The translations under genes and the position numbers were made by a program. 64,000 bases of DNA from an uncultured Pelagibacteraceae bacterium (GTDB lineage: Bacteria; Pseudomonadota; Alphaproteobacteria; Pelagibacterales; Pelagibacteraceae), in assembly GCA_902517495.1 (NCBI GenBank), contig CABYCO010000002.1, positions 25,118 to 89,117 on the forward strand. The letters run 5' to 3'. A model generated the notes under the pieces. The model had not been told where the DNA came from. It saw only the letters and a list, made by a program, of their open reading frames with translations, and ran no database searches. Numbering within the stretch: position 1 is the stretch's first letter; each line of letters starts with the position of its first letter. Below, in pieces: positions 20,841 to 28,631 of the stretch.

Positions 20841-21830
20841 TTATCTGCCTATTTCAGCCATTCTCTCTACTGATTTCCTAGCCTTCTCAATTGTTTCGTG
20901 ATCCATTATTAATTCGTTGGTTTCATTTTCTAAACAATCAAGTATTTTTGGTAGTGTAATTCTTTTCATGTGAGGACATAAGTTACAAGGTCTAATAAAT
21001 TCTACATTAGGATTATCAATTTGAACATTATCACTCATTGAGCATTCTGTAACCATCATAACTTTTTCTGGTTGATTATCTTTTACATATTTAATCATTC
21101 CACTTGTTGAGCCTGCAAAATCACTTGCTTTTATTACATCAGGAGGACATTCAGGATGGGCAATAATTTTAATTCCAGGATTATTTTTTCTTATTTCATT
21201 AATCTCTTCATCATTAAATTGCTCATGAACCTCACAAGTCCCTTTCCAGGAAATAATTTCTACATCAGTTTGGGAAGCAACATATTTTGCTAAATAATCG
21301 TCTGGTAAGAAAATTACTTTTTTTACACCTAAAGAGTTTACAATTTTAACAGCATTTGCTGATGTACAACAAACGTCAGTTTCAGCCTTAACATCTGCAG
21401 AAGTGTTAACGTATGAAACTACAGGAACACCAGGATATTGTTTTTTTAGATTTCTTACATCTTCACCAGTTATAGATGAGGATAAAGAGCAACCAGCTTT
21501 CATATCTGGCAGTAAAACTTTTTTATCTGGACTCATTAATTTGGCAGTCTCCGCCATAAAATGTACACCGCACATAACGATTATATCAGCCTCTGTTTTT
21601 GCAGCTTCAATTGCTAAGGCTAACGAGTCAGCTGAAAAATCAGATATACCATGATATATTTCAGGAGTTTGGTAATTATGAGCAAGAATTACTGCGTTCT
21701 TCTCTTTTTTAAGTTTATTTATCTTATAAATGTAAGGTGCATGAGTGGCCCATTCTATTTCAGGAATGGATTTAGAAACCTTCTGATAAATAGGATCTGT
21801 TGCAATTTTAACTTGAGTTGTGAATTCCAT
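20841..21830 (-). CDS. nadA: Quinolinate synthase A
   Basis: [4Fe-4S] enzyme that condenses iminoaspartate with DHAP to quinolinate. Visible are VILAHNYQTPEIY near residue 45, MCGVHFMAETAKLM, DMKAGCSLS, and the C-terminal CNLCPHMKRITLPK; three of these Cys would ligate the cluster. The 329 aa fit the family. It is the first gene of nadA-nadC and diverges from tRNA-Leu. Confidence 0.97.
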   Translation of the reverse strand: MEFTTQVKIATDPIYQKVSKSIPEIEWATHAPYIYKINKLKKEKNAVILAHNYQTPEIYHGISDFSADSLALAIEAAKTEADIIVMCGVHFMAETAKLMSPDKKVLLPDMKAGCSLSSSITGEDVRNLKKQYPGVPVVSYVNTSADVKAETDVCCTSANAVKIVNSLGVKKVIFLPDDYLAKYVASQTDVEIISWKGTCEVHEQFNDEEINEIRKNNPGIKIIAHPECPPDVIKASDFAGSTSGMIKYVKDNQPEKVMMVTECSMSDNVQIDNPNVEFIRPCNLCPHMKRITLPKILDCLENETNELIMDHETIEKARKSVERMAEIGR

Positions 21831-21847
21831 AATAAAAACTTATCAAC

Positions 21848-21876
21848 TTGAAATAGAATTGTCATTCATTTAATCT
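21848..21876 (+). promoter_or_regulatory. Candidate promoter of tRNA-Leu
   Basis: TTGAAA (21,848-21,853), a 17-base spacer and TAATCT (21,871-21,876) place a transcription start about 6 bases before the mature tRNA. Confidence 0.55.
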
Positions 21877-21888
21877 GACGCATGATTT

Positions 21889-21974
21889 GCGGCCATGCTG
21901 AAATTGGTAGACAGGCACGGTTGAGGGCCGTGTGAGCCTAGCTCATGAGAGTTCGATTCTCTCTGGCCGCACCA
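21889..21974 (+). tRNA. tRNA-Leu (anticodon GAG)
   Basis: 86-base class II tRNA with encoded CCA. The acceptor GCGGCCA pairs perfectly with TGGCCGC, and a short D stem CTG/CAG follows. The anticodon stem is CACGG/CCGTG around loop TTGAGGG (anticodon GAG, reading CUC/CUU). The long variable arm is TGAGC/GCTCA. The T arm is GAGAG/CTCTC with loop TTCGATT. It points toward ssrA, which comes from the other strand. Confidence 0.97.
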
Positions 21975-21993
21975 TTAATTTATATTATATATG

Positions 21994-22024
21994 AAAAAAG
22001 GGGCGTTCTGTTGCCAGGTGCCCC
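21994..22024 (-). terminator. 3' hairpin and T-run of ssrA
   Basis: Read on the minus strand, GGGGC and GCCCC close a 15-base loop followed by a run of six T, a Rho-independent terminator shape. It is both the last helix of the tmRNA coding piece and its stop signal. Confidence 0.75.
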
Positions 22025-22258
22025 AAACCCCGTAACTTAATTAGTAAACTAATTAAGCTGCAAGTGCGTAACTTTCGTTAGCATTTATAAATTAGCCCAT
22101 CACGGCGGAACAATACCGAACGAAAGAACAACTTTTAGACACCCGTCGATCCTAATTCACCCCCTTAAGTTGAAAATGGTGGAGGTGGTGGGTACTGCCC
22201 CCACGTCCGTAATGGTTATTACGAAATTCGTTTATCGTCATAGTTGGAAAACCAACAC
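22000..22258 (-). ncRNA. ssrA: Two-piece (circularly permuted) tmRNA
   Basis: Rescues stalled ribosomes by acting as both tRNA and mRNA. Reading the minus strand, the acceptor piece comes first. It has hairpin GTTGG/CCAAC (22,243-22,256), hairpin CGTAAT/ATTACG (22,208-22,223), a T-arm-like GTGGG/CCCAC (22,188-22,204), then CACCTCC and ACCA ending at 22,177. After only 12 spacer bases (22,165-22,176) the coding piece starts at 22,164 with GGGGGTG, pairing 7 bp with CACCTCC, followed by the conserved GGATCGACGGG. The tag frame lies at 22,053-22,082, then hairpin TTAATTAG/CTAATTAA and the 3' helix. Permuted ssrA is established for alphaproteobacteria. The mature ends are estimates. Confidence 0.93.
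22053..22082 (-). other. tmRNA proteolysis-tag reading frame
   Basis: Ten codons from the GCT resume codon encode ANESYALAA then TAA. The ALAA end is the usual degradation signal read by ClpXP/ClpAP, and the ANE- opening resembles other proteobacterial tags. Confidence 0.92.
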
Positions 22259-22262
22259 TATT

Positions 22263-22290
22263 AATATAAAACCAAATACAAGAGATTCAA
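22263..22290 (-). promoter_or_regulatory. Candidate promoter of ssrA
   Basis: On the minus strand TTGAAT (22,285-22,290), a 16-base spacer and TATATT (22,263-22,268) would start transcription near 22,257, just before the first acceptor-piece hairpin. The element lies in the 42 bases separating ssrA from thyX. Confidence 0.55.
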
Positions 22291-22300
22291 TAATTTATTC

Positions 22301-23248
22301 ATGAAACTTACAAAAGAACAAATAAACGACATAAAAGATCAACAATCTCAAGAGAACGTAACCAAGAGAGTTACAGCTCCTGAATTAGAAAAAGTATTAT
22401 ATGAAGCAATGCCAGCTTTAGATCACGGCTTTATAAGAGTTATTGACTATATGGGAGATGATAGCTCAATTGTTCAGTCTGCAAGAGTTTCTTATGGCAA
22501 AGGAACTAAACAAGTTTCGACAGATAGCGGTCTAATTAAATATCTAATGCGCCATTGGCATAGCACTCCATTTGAAATGTGTGAAATTAAGTATCATGTA
22601 AAGTTACCAATTTTTATTGCAAGACAATGGATTAGACATCGTACAGCTAACGTTAATGAATACTCTGCAAGATATTCAATTTTAGATAAAGAATTTTATT
22701 TACCTGATCCACAAAATTTGGCAGCTCAATCAATTGCAAACAGACAAGGTAGAGGCGATGTGATTGAGGGAGATCAGGCAAAGGAAGTTTTAGAACTTTT
22801 AAAAAATGATGCTGAAAGAACATATGATAATTATGAAACTATGCTTAATCAAAAATTTGATGGGTCTACAATTGATGAAAATAAAAAAGGATTAGCTAGA
22901 GAGTTAGCGAGAATGAACTTAACTTTGAATACCTATACACAGTGGTATTGGAAAACTGATCTTTTAAACTTAATGAATTTTTTAAGATTACGTGCTGATC
23001 ATCATGCTCAATATGAAATTAGAGTTTATGCTGATATAATGTTAGATACACTTAAGAGATGGGTTCCTATTACGTACGATGCTTTTATGGATTATAGAGT
23101 AGGTGGTACGGAAGTTTCTGCAAAAGGAAAAGTTATTATTCAAAAACTATTAAAAGGTGAGGAAATAAATTTAGAACAATCTGGACTTTCAAAAAGAGAA
23201 TGGAATGAACTTATGGATGCTTTCGAAATTAAAAAAAGGATTGTTTAA
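22301..23248 (+). CDS. thyX: Flavin-dependent thymidylate synthase
   Basis: Methylates dUMP to dTMP with methylene-THF and reduced FAD. The 315-aa protein carries the ThyX signature [14 protein letters not shown] at about residues 112-125, with the family's [15 protein letters not shown] before it and [15 protein letters not shown] later. It is longer than many ThyX (about 220-260 aa) because of extra N- and C-terminal residues, as in other alphaproteobacteria. It overlaps the convergent mrp gene by 20 bases. Confidence 0.97.
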   Translation: MKLTKEQINDIKDQQSQENVTKRVTAPELEKVLYEAMPALDHGFIRVIDYMGDDSSIVQSARVSYGKGTKQVSTDSGLIKYLMRHWHSTPFEMCEIKYHVKLPIFIARQWIRHRTANVNEYSARYSILDKEFYLPDPQNLAAQSIANRQGRGDVIEGDQAKEVLELLKNDAERTYDNYETMLNQKFDGSTIDENKKGLARELARMNLTLNTYTQWYWKTDLLNLMNFLRLRADHHAQYEIRVYADIMLDTLKRWVPITYDAFMDYRVGGTEVSAKGKVIIQKLLKGEEINLEQSGLSKREWNELMDAFEIKKRIV

Positions 23249-24053
23249 TATCTTCTGCAAATTTTATATAAATTTTTGTAATTTCATGATCTGGATCTTT
23301 CTCAACAATAGGAATTCCCATATCTCCATATTTCCCAACATCAGAATTTATTGGTATTTGTCCTAAAAATTTCTTCTCAAATTCTTGTGCAGTTCTTTCA
23401 ACACCATTCTCTCCAAAAATTGCATATTTCTTTCCATCATCTCCAATAAAGTGACTCATATTGTCAATCAATCCAATAATATTTACTTTTAATTTTTCAA
23501 ACATTCTAATTCCTCTCTTTACATCTTGTAGTGCTATTTCCTGAGGAGTAGAGACTATTATTGCACCATCTACATTAATCTCTTGAGCAAAAGTTAGTTG
23601 TGTATCACCTGTGCCTGGAGGCATATCAACTATAATGAAGTCTAAATCTTTCCAACCAACTTTTTGAGTAAAAGTTTTAATAGCACTAGTTACCATTGGT
23701 CCTCTCCAGATCATCGGTGTTTGCTCGTCTGTTAGAAAACCAATAGACATACATTGAATGTCATACTTTATAATTGGCTTTAAAGTTTGCCCATCACTAT
23801 CTGGCTTTTCATTTATAGAGAATAGTTTTGGTAAAGAAGGTCCATAAATATCAGCATCTAAAATTCCTACTTTGCATCCAACTTTTTTTAAGGCTAAAGC
23901 TAAATTTGTAGCAAAAGTAGATTTCCCAACTCCACCCTTTGCACTAGATATTGCAATTGTAAATTTAGTTCCTGGAATTGGGTTTCTTTTGAAGGTTTTT
24001 GGCTCAGTTTTTGCCTTCATTGTGTCACTAAGACCTACTTTTTTATCATCCAT
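23229..24053 (-). CDS. mrp: Mrp/ApbC-family P-loop ATPase (Fe-S cluster carrier)
   Basis: Carries Fe-S clusters to apo-proteins in characterised relatives. The 274-aa protein has the deviant Walker [11 protein letters not shown] at about 37-46, [13 protein letters not shown], and [16 protein letters not shown]. It lacks the N-terminal DUF59/MIP18 domain present in many bacterial Mrp proteins. Where E. coli Mrp has a CxxC after the NMS motif, this protein reads [10 protein letters not shown], without cysteines. ParA-like functions are less likely given the strong Mrp signatures. Confidence 0.9.
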   Translation of the reverse strand: MDDKKVGLSDTMKAKTEPKTFKRNPIPGTKFTIAISSAKGGVGKSTFATNLALALKKVGCKVGILDADIYGPSLPKLFSINEKPDSDGQTLKPIIKYDIQCMSIGFLTDEQTPMIWRGPMVTSAIKTFTQKVGWKDLDFIIVDMPPGTGDTQLTFAQEINVDGAIIVSTPQEIALQDVKRGIRMFEKLKVNIIGLIDNMSHFIGDDGKKYAIFGENGVERTAQEFEKKFLGQIPINSDVGKYGDMGIPIVEKDPDHEITKIYIKFAEDIKQSFF

Positions 24054-24068
24054 AAAAATACACTTACC

Positions 24069-24096
24069 TTGTTTTTGAGTATAAAGACACTATATA
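24069..24096 (+). promoter_or_regulatory. Candidate hflK promoter with almost no leader
   Basis: TTGTTT (24,069-24,074), 16 bases, TATATA (24,091-24,096). A start about 7 bases on would fall only a few bases before the hflK ATG at 24,107, and no Shine-Dalgarno is visible. Confidence 0.4.
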
Positions 24097-24106
24097 GAAT
24101 GTCATA

Positions 24107-25207
24107 ATGACAATTTACAAAAATCAAAGTCCATGGGGAAGTCCTTCAGGTAGTAGTGGTGGAGGCGGAAATGGTGGAGGTTTCAGAAGAGGCCCTACAC
24201 CTCCTAATTTGGATGAAGCAATTAAAAAATTGCAGGACACTATAAATAAGTTCACAGGAAGTGGCACAGGTGGAAAAAAACCAATAATATTAGGTTTAAT
24301 CATTTTAGTTGTAATTTGGGCGTTAAGTGGTTTGTATAGAGTTTTACCTGATGAGCAGGGCGTAGTCTTAAGATTTGGGAAATTTGTTAATACCACTCAG
24401 CCAGGATTAAATTATCATTTACCATTTCCAATTGAGAGTGTGTTAACTCCAAAAGTTACTAAAGTTAATAGAATGGACATAGGCTTTAGATCAGAAAGAG
24501 ACAGTGGGTTTGGCCAAGGTGGCGGTGTAGCTGATGTCCCTGAAGAAAGCTTAATGTTAACAGGTGATGAAAATATAGTTAATATAGACTTTTCAGTATT
24601 TTGGGTAATCAAAGATGCTGGTAACTTTCTTTTTAAAATTCAGGATCCAGAAGGTACAGTAAAAGCTGCAGCTGAAACTGCTATGAGAGAAGTTATTGCA
24701 AGATCAAATATTCAGCCAATTCTTACAGAAGGAAGAGCAGTTATCGAAAGAGATACTCAAGACATAATCCAGGGGATACTTGATGAATATGAAAGTGGTG
24801 TACTAATCACACAAGTTCAAACTCAAAAGGCTGACCCACCAGACCAAGTAATTGATGCTTTCAGAGATGTACAGGCTGCAAGAGCTGATATGGAAAGATC
24901 AAAAAATGAGGCAGAAGCTTATGCAAATGATGTGATACCAAGAGCGCGAGGAGAAGCTGCAAAAATTTTACAAGCTGCAGAAGCTTACAAAAAAGAAGTT
25001 GTTGCAAAGGCAGAGGGTGAGGCAAGTAGATTTCTATCGATATATACTGAATACGATAAAGCAAAAGAGGTAACTCAGGAAAGAATGTATTTAGAAACAA
25101 TGGAGCAGGTGCTTGCTGATATAAATAAGATTATAATTGATAAAGATTCTGGATCTGGCGTTGTGCCATATCTTCCATTACAAGAGTTAAAATCAGGGAC
25201 AAATTAA
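24107..25207 (+). CDS. hflK: FtsH modulator HflK (SPFH/band-7 membrane protein)
   Basis: With HflC forms the large periplasm-facing SPFH cage around the FtsH protease. The 366-aa protein has a Gly/Ser-rich N-terminus (PSGSSGGGGNGGG), one membrane helix at about residues 60-78, the band-7 domain starting LPDEQGVVLRFGKF, and a long coiled-coil helix rich in Ala, Glu and Arg (EAEAYANDVIPRARGEAAKI). It shares 1 base with hflC and diverges from mrp. Confidence 0.96.
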   Translation: MTIYKNQSPWGSPSGSSGGGGNGGGFRRGPTPPNLDEAIKKLQDTINKFTGSGTGGKKPIILGLIILVVIWALSGLYRVLPDEQGVVLRFGKFVNTTQPGLNYHLPFPIESVLTPKVTKVNRMDIGFRSERDSGFGQGGGVADVPEESLMLTGDENIVNIDFSVFWVIKDAGNFLFKIQDPEGTVKAAAETAMREVIARSNIQPILTEGRAVIERDTQDIIQGILDEYESGVLITQVQTQKADPPDQVIDAFRDVQAARADMERSKNEAEAYANDVIPRARGEAAKILQAAEAYKKEVVAKAEGEASRFLSIYTEYDKAKEVTQERMYLETMEQVLADINKIIIDKDSGSGVVPYLPLQELKSGTN

Positions 25208-26067
25208 TGAAAGCTGGAAAATTTATATTACCGATAATAATCTTAATAGGGGCAACTTTATTCTTCTCAATCTTTATTGTTAAAGAAGTAAACCAAGCTA
25301 TTGTACTTCAGTTTGGTGATCCCAAGAGAATTATTTTAAAACCAGGATTAAATTTTAAACTTCCATTTATTCAGAATGTAGTATTTCTCGATAAAAGGGT
25401 GCTTAATTTAGACACTCCACCTGAAGAAGTTATTGCATCTGATCAAAAACGTCTAATAGTAGATGCTTTTGCAAGATTTCAAATTACTGATCCACTAAAA
25501 TTCTATATTTCAGTTGGAAATGAAAGAGTTGCAAGATCAAGGTTGGCAACGATTATTAATTCAAGAATAAGAAACGTATTAGGTCAACAAAAATTACAAA
25601 CATTATTATCTGAAGATAGATCCAAACAAATGGCTCTTATTCAACAAGGTGTAAATAATGAAGCTGAAAATTTTGGTATAAAGATAGTTGATGTAAGAAT
25701 AAAAAGAGCTGATTTACCTCAAGCAAACAGTGATGCAATCTTTAGAAGAATGCAAACTGAAAGGGAAAGAGAAGCTAAAGAATTTAGAGCGAAAGGTGCT
25801 GAAATGGCTGTTACCATTACGTCAACTGCAGATAAAGAAGTTACAGTTATCTTAGCTGAGGCAGAAAAAAAATCTGAAATTATGAAAGGTGAAGGAGATG
25901 GCCTTAAAAATAAAATTTTTGCTGATGCATTTGGACAAGACCCTGAATTTTTTGGATTTTACAGAGCAATGCAAGCTTACCAAAAAGCTCTAATTGGTGG
26001 AGAAACCTCAATGATTTTATCCCCAGATAGTGAATTTTTTAAATTTTTTGGAAATAAACAAAAATAG
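25207..26067 (+). CDS. hflC: FtsH modulator HflC (SPFH/band-7 membrane protein)
   Basis: Partner of HflK. The 286-aa protein opens with a membrane helix (about 4-24), then the band-7 domain (VNQAIVLQFGDPKRII, PGLNFKLPFIQNVVFLDKR) and the ERVARSRLATIINSRIRNVLG segment typical of HflC, ending in a coiled-coil region. It is followed after 17 bases by a DUF2065 gene, a common hflKC companion. Confidence 0.96.
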   Translation: MKAGKFILPIIILIGATLFFSIFIVKEVNQAIVLQFGDPKRIILKPGLNFKLPFIQNVVFLDKRVLNLDTPPEEVIASDQKRLIVDAFARFQITDPLKFYISVGNERVARSRLATIINSRIRNVLGQQKLQTLLSEDRSKQMALIQQGVNNEAENFGIKIVDVRIKRADLPQANSDAIFRRMQTEREREAKEFRAKGAEMAVTITSTADKEVTVILAEAEKKSEIMKGEGDGLKNKIFADAFGQDPEFFGFYRAMQAYQKALIGGETSMILSPDSEFFKFFGNKQK

Positions 26068-26084
26068 ACAATTTTAAAATTAAT

Positions 26085-26270
26085 ATGAGAGAATTGATCA
26101 TAGCATTTGGTCTTTTCTTGTTCATTGAAGGAGTGTTATATGCCTTATTTCCATCAAAAATGAAAAATATGTTAAAAAAACTTGATTCAGTCACTGACAA
26201 ACAGCTCAGAACAGGTGGGTTAATATTTGCACTTATTGGGTTTATAATTATTTGGTATTTAAAAGTATGA
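26085..26270 (+). CDS. DUF2065 small inner-membrane protein
   Basis: A 61-aa protein with two predicted membrane helices (about 3-20 and 42-60) joined by a short basic loop. Its pattern (ELIIAFGLFLFIEGVLYALF, then RTGGLIFALIGFIIIW) matches the DUF2065/YjeT family, whose genes often follow hflKC. No biochemical function is established. Its stop overlaps the degP ATG (ATGA), so it is probably translationally coupled to the protease. Confidence 0.85.
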   Translation: MRELIIAFGLFLFIEGVLYALFPSKMKNMLKKLDSVTDKQLRTGGLIFALIGFIIIWYLKV

Positions 26271-27664
26271 AAAACTTAATTAAAATTTTTTCAATAATAA
26301 TAATTTCATTAAACTTTTTTACAGTTTCTAAAGCTCAGGAAATTCCATCTTCATTTGCAGATCTAGCAGAGAGGTTAATGCCGTCGGTTGTAAATATTTC
26401 AACGACCACAACTGTAACAACTAGATCAAACCCTTTACCATTTGAATTTCCACCAGGTTCACCATTTGAGGACATGTTCGGTTCTCCTCAACAAAGACAA
26501 ACTAGTGCGCTAGGATCAGGTTTTATAATTGATGAGGAGGGAGTTGTAATAACAAACAACCATGTTATTCAAGGAGCATCAGACATATTTGTTAGAGTTA
26601 ATGGCGACGAAGATTATAAAGCAGAAGTACTTGGTGCAGACGCAGGTATGGATATTGCGGTATTAAAAATAAAGTCTGACAAAAAATTTAAGCCAGTCAA
26701 ATTTGGTAACTCAGACAAATCTAGAATTGGAGATTGGGTTATTGCGATAGGTAATCCATTTGGTCTCGGGGGGACTGTAACAGCAGGAATAATTTCTGCT
26801 AGAAATAGAAGTATAGGGTTATCAAGATATGAAGATTATATTCAAACTGATGCTTCAATAAACCAAGGAAATTCAGGAGGCCCTCTATTTAATATGAATG
26901 GAGATGTTATTGGAATTAATACAGCTATACTTGGCCAATCTGGCTCAATCGGAATAGGTTTTGCGATTCCATCAAACAGTGCACAAAAGGTTATTGAACA
27001 ACTAATTGAATTTGGAGAGACAAAAAGAGGATGGCTTGGAGTTAGAATTCAAGTTGTAGATCAAGGAATAGCAGATGCAGAAAAACTAGATAAACCTAGA
27101 GGTGCTCTAGTTGCAAGTGTTGCGGATAACAGCCCATCTGACAAGGGAGGAATTAAACCTGGAGATATAATTTTAGAGTTTGATGAAAAACCTATTAATG
27201 AAATGAAGGAACTACCTAAAATAGTTGCTGAAACAGATGTTGGAAAAAAAGTAATTGTTAAAGTTTGGAGAAATAAACGAGAAATTACAAAAGAAATAAT
27301 TCTTGGAAGATTAGAAACTTCAGAGGATTTTAAAGCACAAAAACCAGTAATTGAAAAACCAAAAGTAAAGAGAATTGAAGGTTTGAAAATAGATGTTCGT
27401 TTATTAAGTAAAGATGATATTGAGGCAAGAAATCTTCCAAAAGGAACAAGTGGAGTGGTCATCACTAAAATAGATAATGATAGCCCTATAAACTATTTAC
27501 AAATTAACAATGTTATTGTTGAAGCGAACAGAAAAAAAATTAACACAATAGGTGATCTTGATAATGTGGTAAAATTGAAATTAAGAAGTGATGAAAATAA
27601 CTTGCTAATTGCAATCTACAACAACCAAAATCAAAGAACATATGTTGGTGTTAAATTAAAATAA
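26267..27664 (+). CDS. degP: Periplasmic Do/HtrA-type serine protease
   Basis: Quality-control protease/chaperone. Starting at the ATG at 26,267 (465 aa) gives a signal peptide: basic MKNLIK, a hydrophobic stretch to about residue 20, cleavage near SKAQ-E; a TTG 15 bases earlier would spoil this. The trypsin-like domain has the triad His 99 (NNHVIQGA), Asp 129 (GMDIAVLK) and Ser 203 (GNSGGPL), followed by PDZ1 (GWLGVRIQ onward) and PDZ2. It is co-directional with hflKC, grouping two envelope proteolysis systems. DegQ/MucD-like naming is equally possible. Confidence 0.95.
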   Translation: MKNLIKIFSIIIISLNFFTVSKAQEIPSSFADLAERLMPSVVNISTTTTVTTRSNPLPFEFPPGSPFEDMFGSPQQRQTSALGSGFIIDEEGVVITNNHVIQGASDIFVRVNGDEDYKAEVLGADAGMDIAVLKIKSDKKFKPVKFGNSDKSRIGDWVIAIGNPFGLGGTVTAGIISARNRSIGLSRYEDYIQTDASINQGNSGGPLFNMNGDVIGINTAILGQSGSIGIGFAIPSNSAQKVIEQLIEFGETKRGWLGVRIQVVDQGIADAEKLDKPRGALVASVADNSPSDKGGIKPGDIILEFDEKPINEMKELPKIVAETDVGKKVIVKVWRNKREITKEIILGRLETSEDFKAQKPVIEKPKVKRIEGLKIDVRLLSKDDIEARNLPKGTSGVVITKIDNDSPINYLQINNVIVEANRKKINTIGDLDNVVKLKLRSDENNLLIAIYNNQNQRTYVGVKLK

Positions 27665-27669
27665 TAAAA

Positions 27670-28578
27670 ATGGACCTAAAGTCCAAAATAATATTAATCT
27701 CGGGTCCCACAGCATCAGGTAAGTCCAAAGTTGCATTGAAAATTGCTAAAAAGTTAAATGGAGAAATTATTAATGCAGATAGCATGCAGGTATATAAAGA
27801 ATTAAATATACTGACCGCTAGACCTTTACAAGCCGATTTGAATAAAATCGTTCACCATTTATATGGTTTTAGAAGTGTTAAAAAAGAATTTTCGTCAGGT
27901 GAGTGGTTAAAATTAGCTAAAAGGATTATTAAAAAAATTAGAGACAAAAATAAAATTCCAATTTTAGTTGGTGGTACTGGTCTTTATTTCAAAGCTCTGA
28001 CTGATGGATTGGTTAAAATTCCAAAAATACCAATCCATATTCGAAATAAAATAAGGCAAATGCAAAATAATTTAGGTCAAAAAAAATTTTATTTAAAACT
28101 CTTAAAAATTGATCCATCAGTAAAAAATAAGATTGAACCAACTGATGCCCAAAGATCAATTAGAGCTTATGAAGTTATTTCGATTTCAAAAAAATCAATT
28201 TTTGAATGGTATAAGAAAACAAAACCATCTTTTCGAAAGGATGAGTTTATTAAAATTTATATAGATTATCCTAAAGATGAATTAATTAACAAAATTTCCA
28301 AGAGAGTAGACCAAATGATGAAAGACGGAGCTATTAATGAAGTAAAGGATTTTTTAAAGCTTAATTTGAAGAGTGATAGTAACATCTTCAAAGTTATAGG
28401 AATAAGAGAGATTAAAGAATTTATTGATAAGAAAACTTCTATGCATGATTTAAAACTAAATATTGTTATAAAAACCAGACAATACGCTAAAAGACAGAGA
28501 ACTTGGTCTAGAGGTCAAATGAGTGATTGGCAAAAATTTGATGCTGACGCTCTTTCAAAATTTATAAAAAAATTATAA
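27670..28578 (+). CDS. miaA: tRNA dimethylallyltransferase
   Basis: Adds the isopentenyl group to A37 of tRNAs reading UNN codons. The 302-aa protein has the P-loop GPTASGKSKVA at about residues 11-21, the DSMQVYKELNI motif with the catalytic Asp, VGGTGLYFKAL, and a C-terminal TRQYAKRQRTWSRGQ. It begins 5 bases after degP, so it may be read from the same message. Confidence 0.96.
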   Translation: MDLKSKIILISGPTASGKSKVALKIAKKLNGEIINADSMQVYKELNILTARPLQADLNKIVHHLYGFRSVKKEFSSGEWLKLAKRIIKKIRDKNKIPILVGGTGLYFKALTDGLVKIPKIPIHIRNKIRQMQNNLGQKKFYLKLLKIDPSVKNKIEPTDAQRSIRAYEVISISKKSIFEWYKKTKPSFRKDEFIKIYIDYPKDELINKISKRVDQMMKDGAINEVKDFLKLNLKSDSNIFKVIGIREIKEFIDKKTSMHDLKLNIVIKTRQYAKRQRTWSRGQMSDWQKFDADALSKFIKKL

Positions 28579-28631
28579 ATAATCCTCACAATAACTTGAC
28601 CAATGAGTACAACTTCAGCTAGATTGGCTGA

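Noticed and set aside
21651..21851. 66-aa plus-strand frame overlapping the nadA start
   Set aside because: Antisense to conserved nadA residues and ends in the tRNA-Leu promoter region; no family match by eye.
27061..27465. 134-aa minus-strand open frame inside degP
   Set aside because: Antisense shadow of the PDZ region; no start signal and low-complexity hydrophobic composition.
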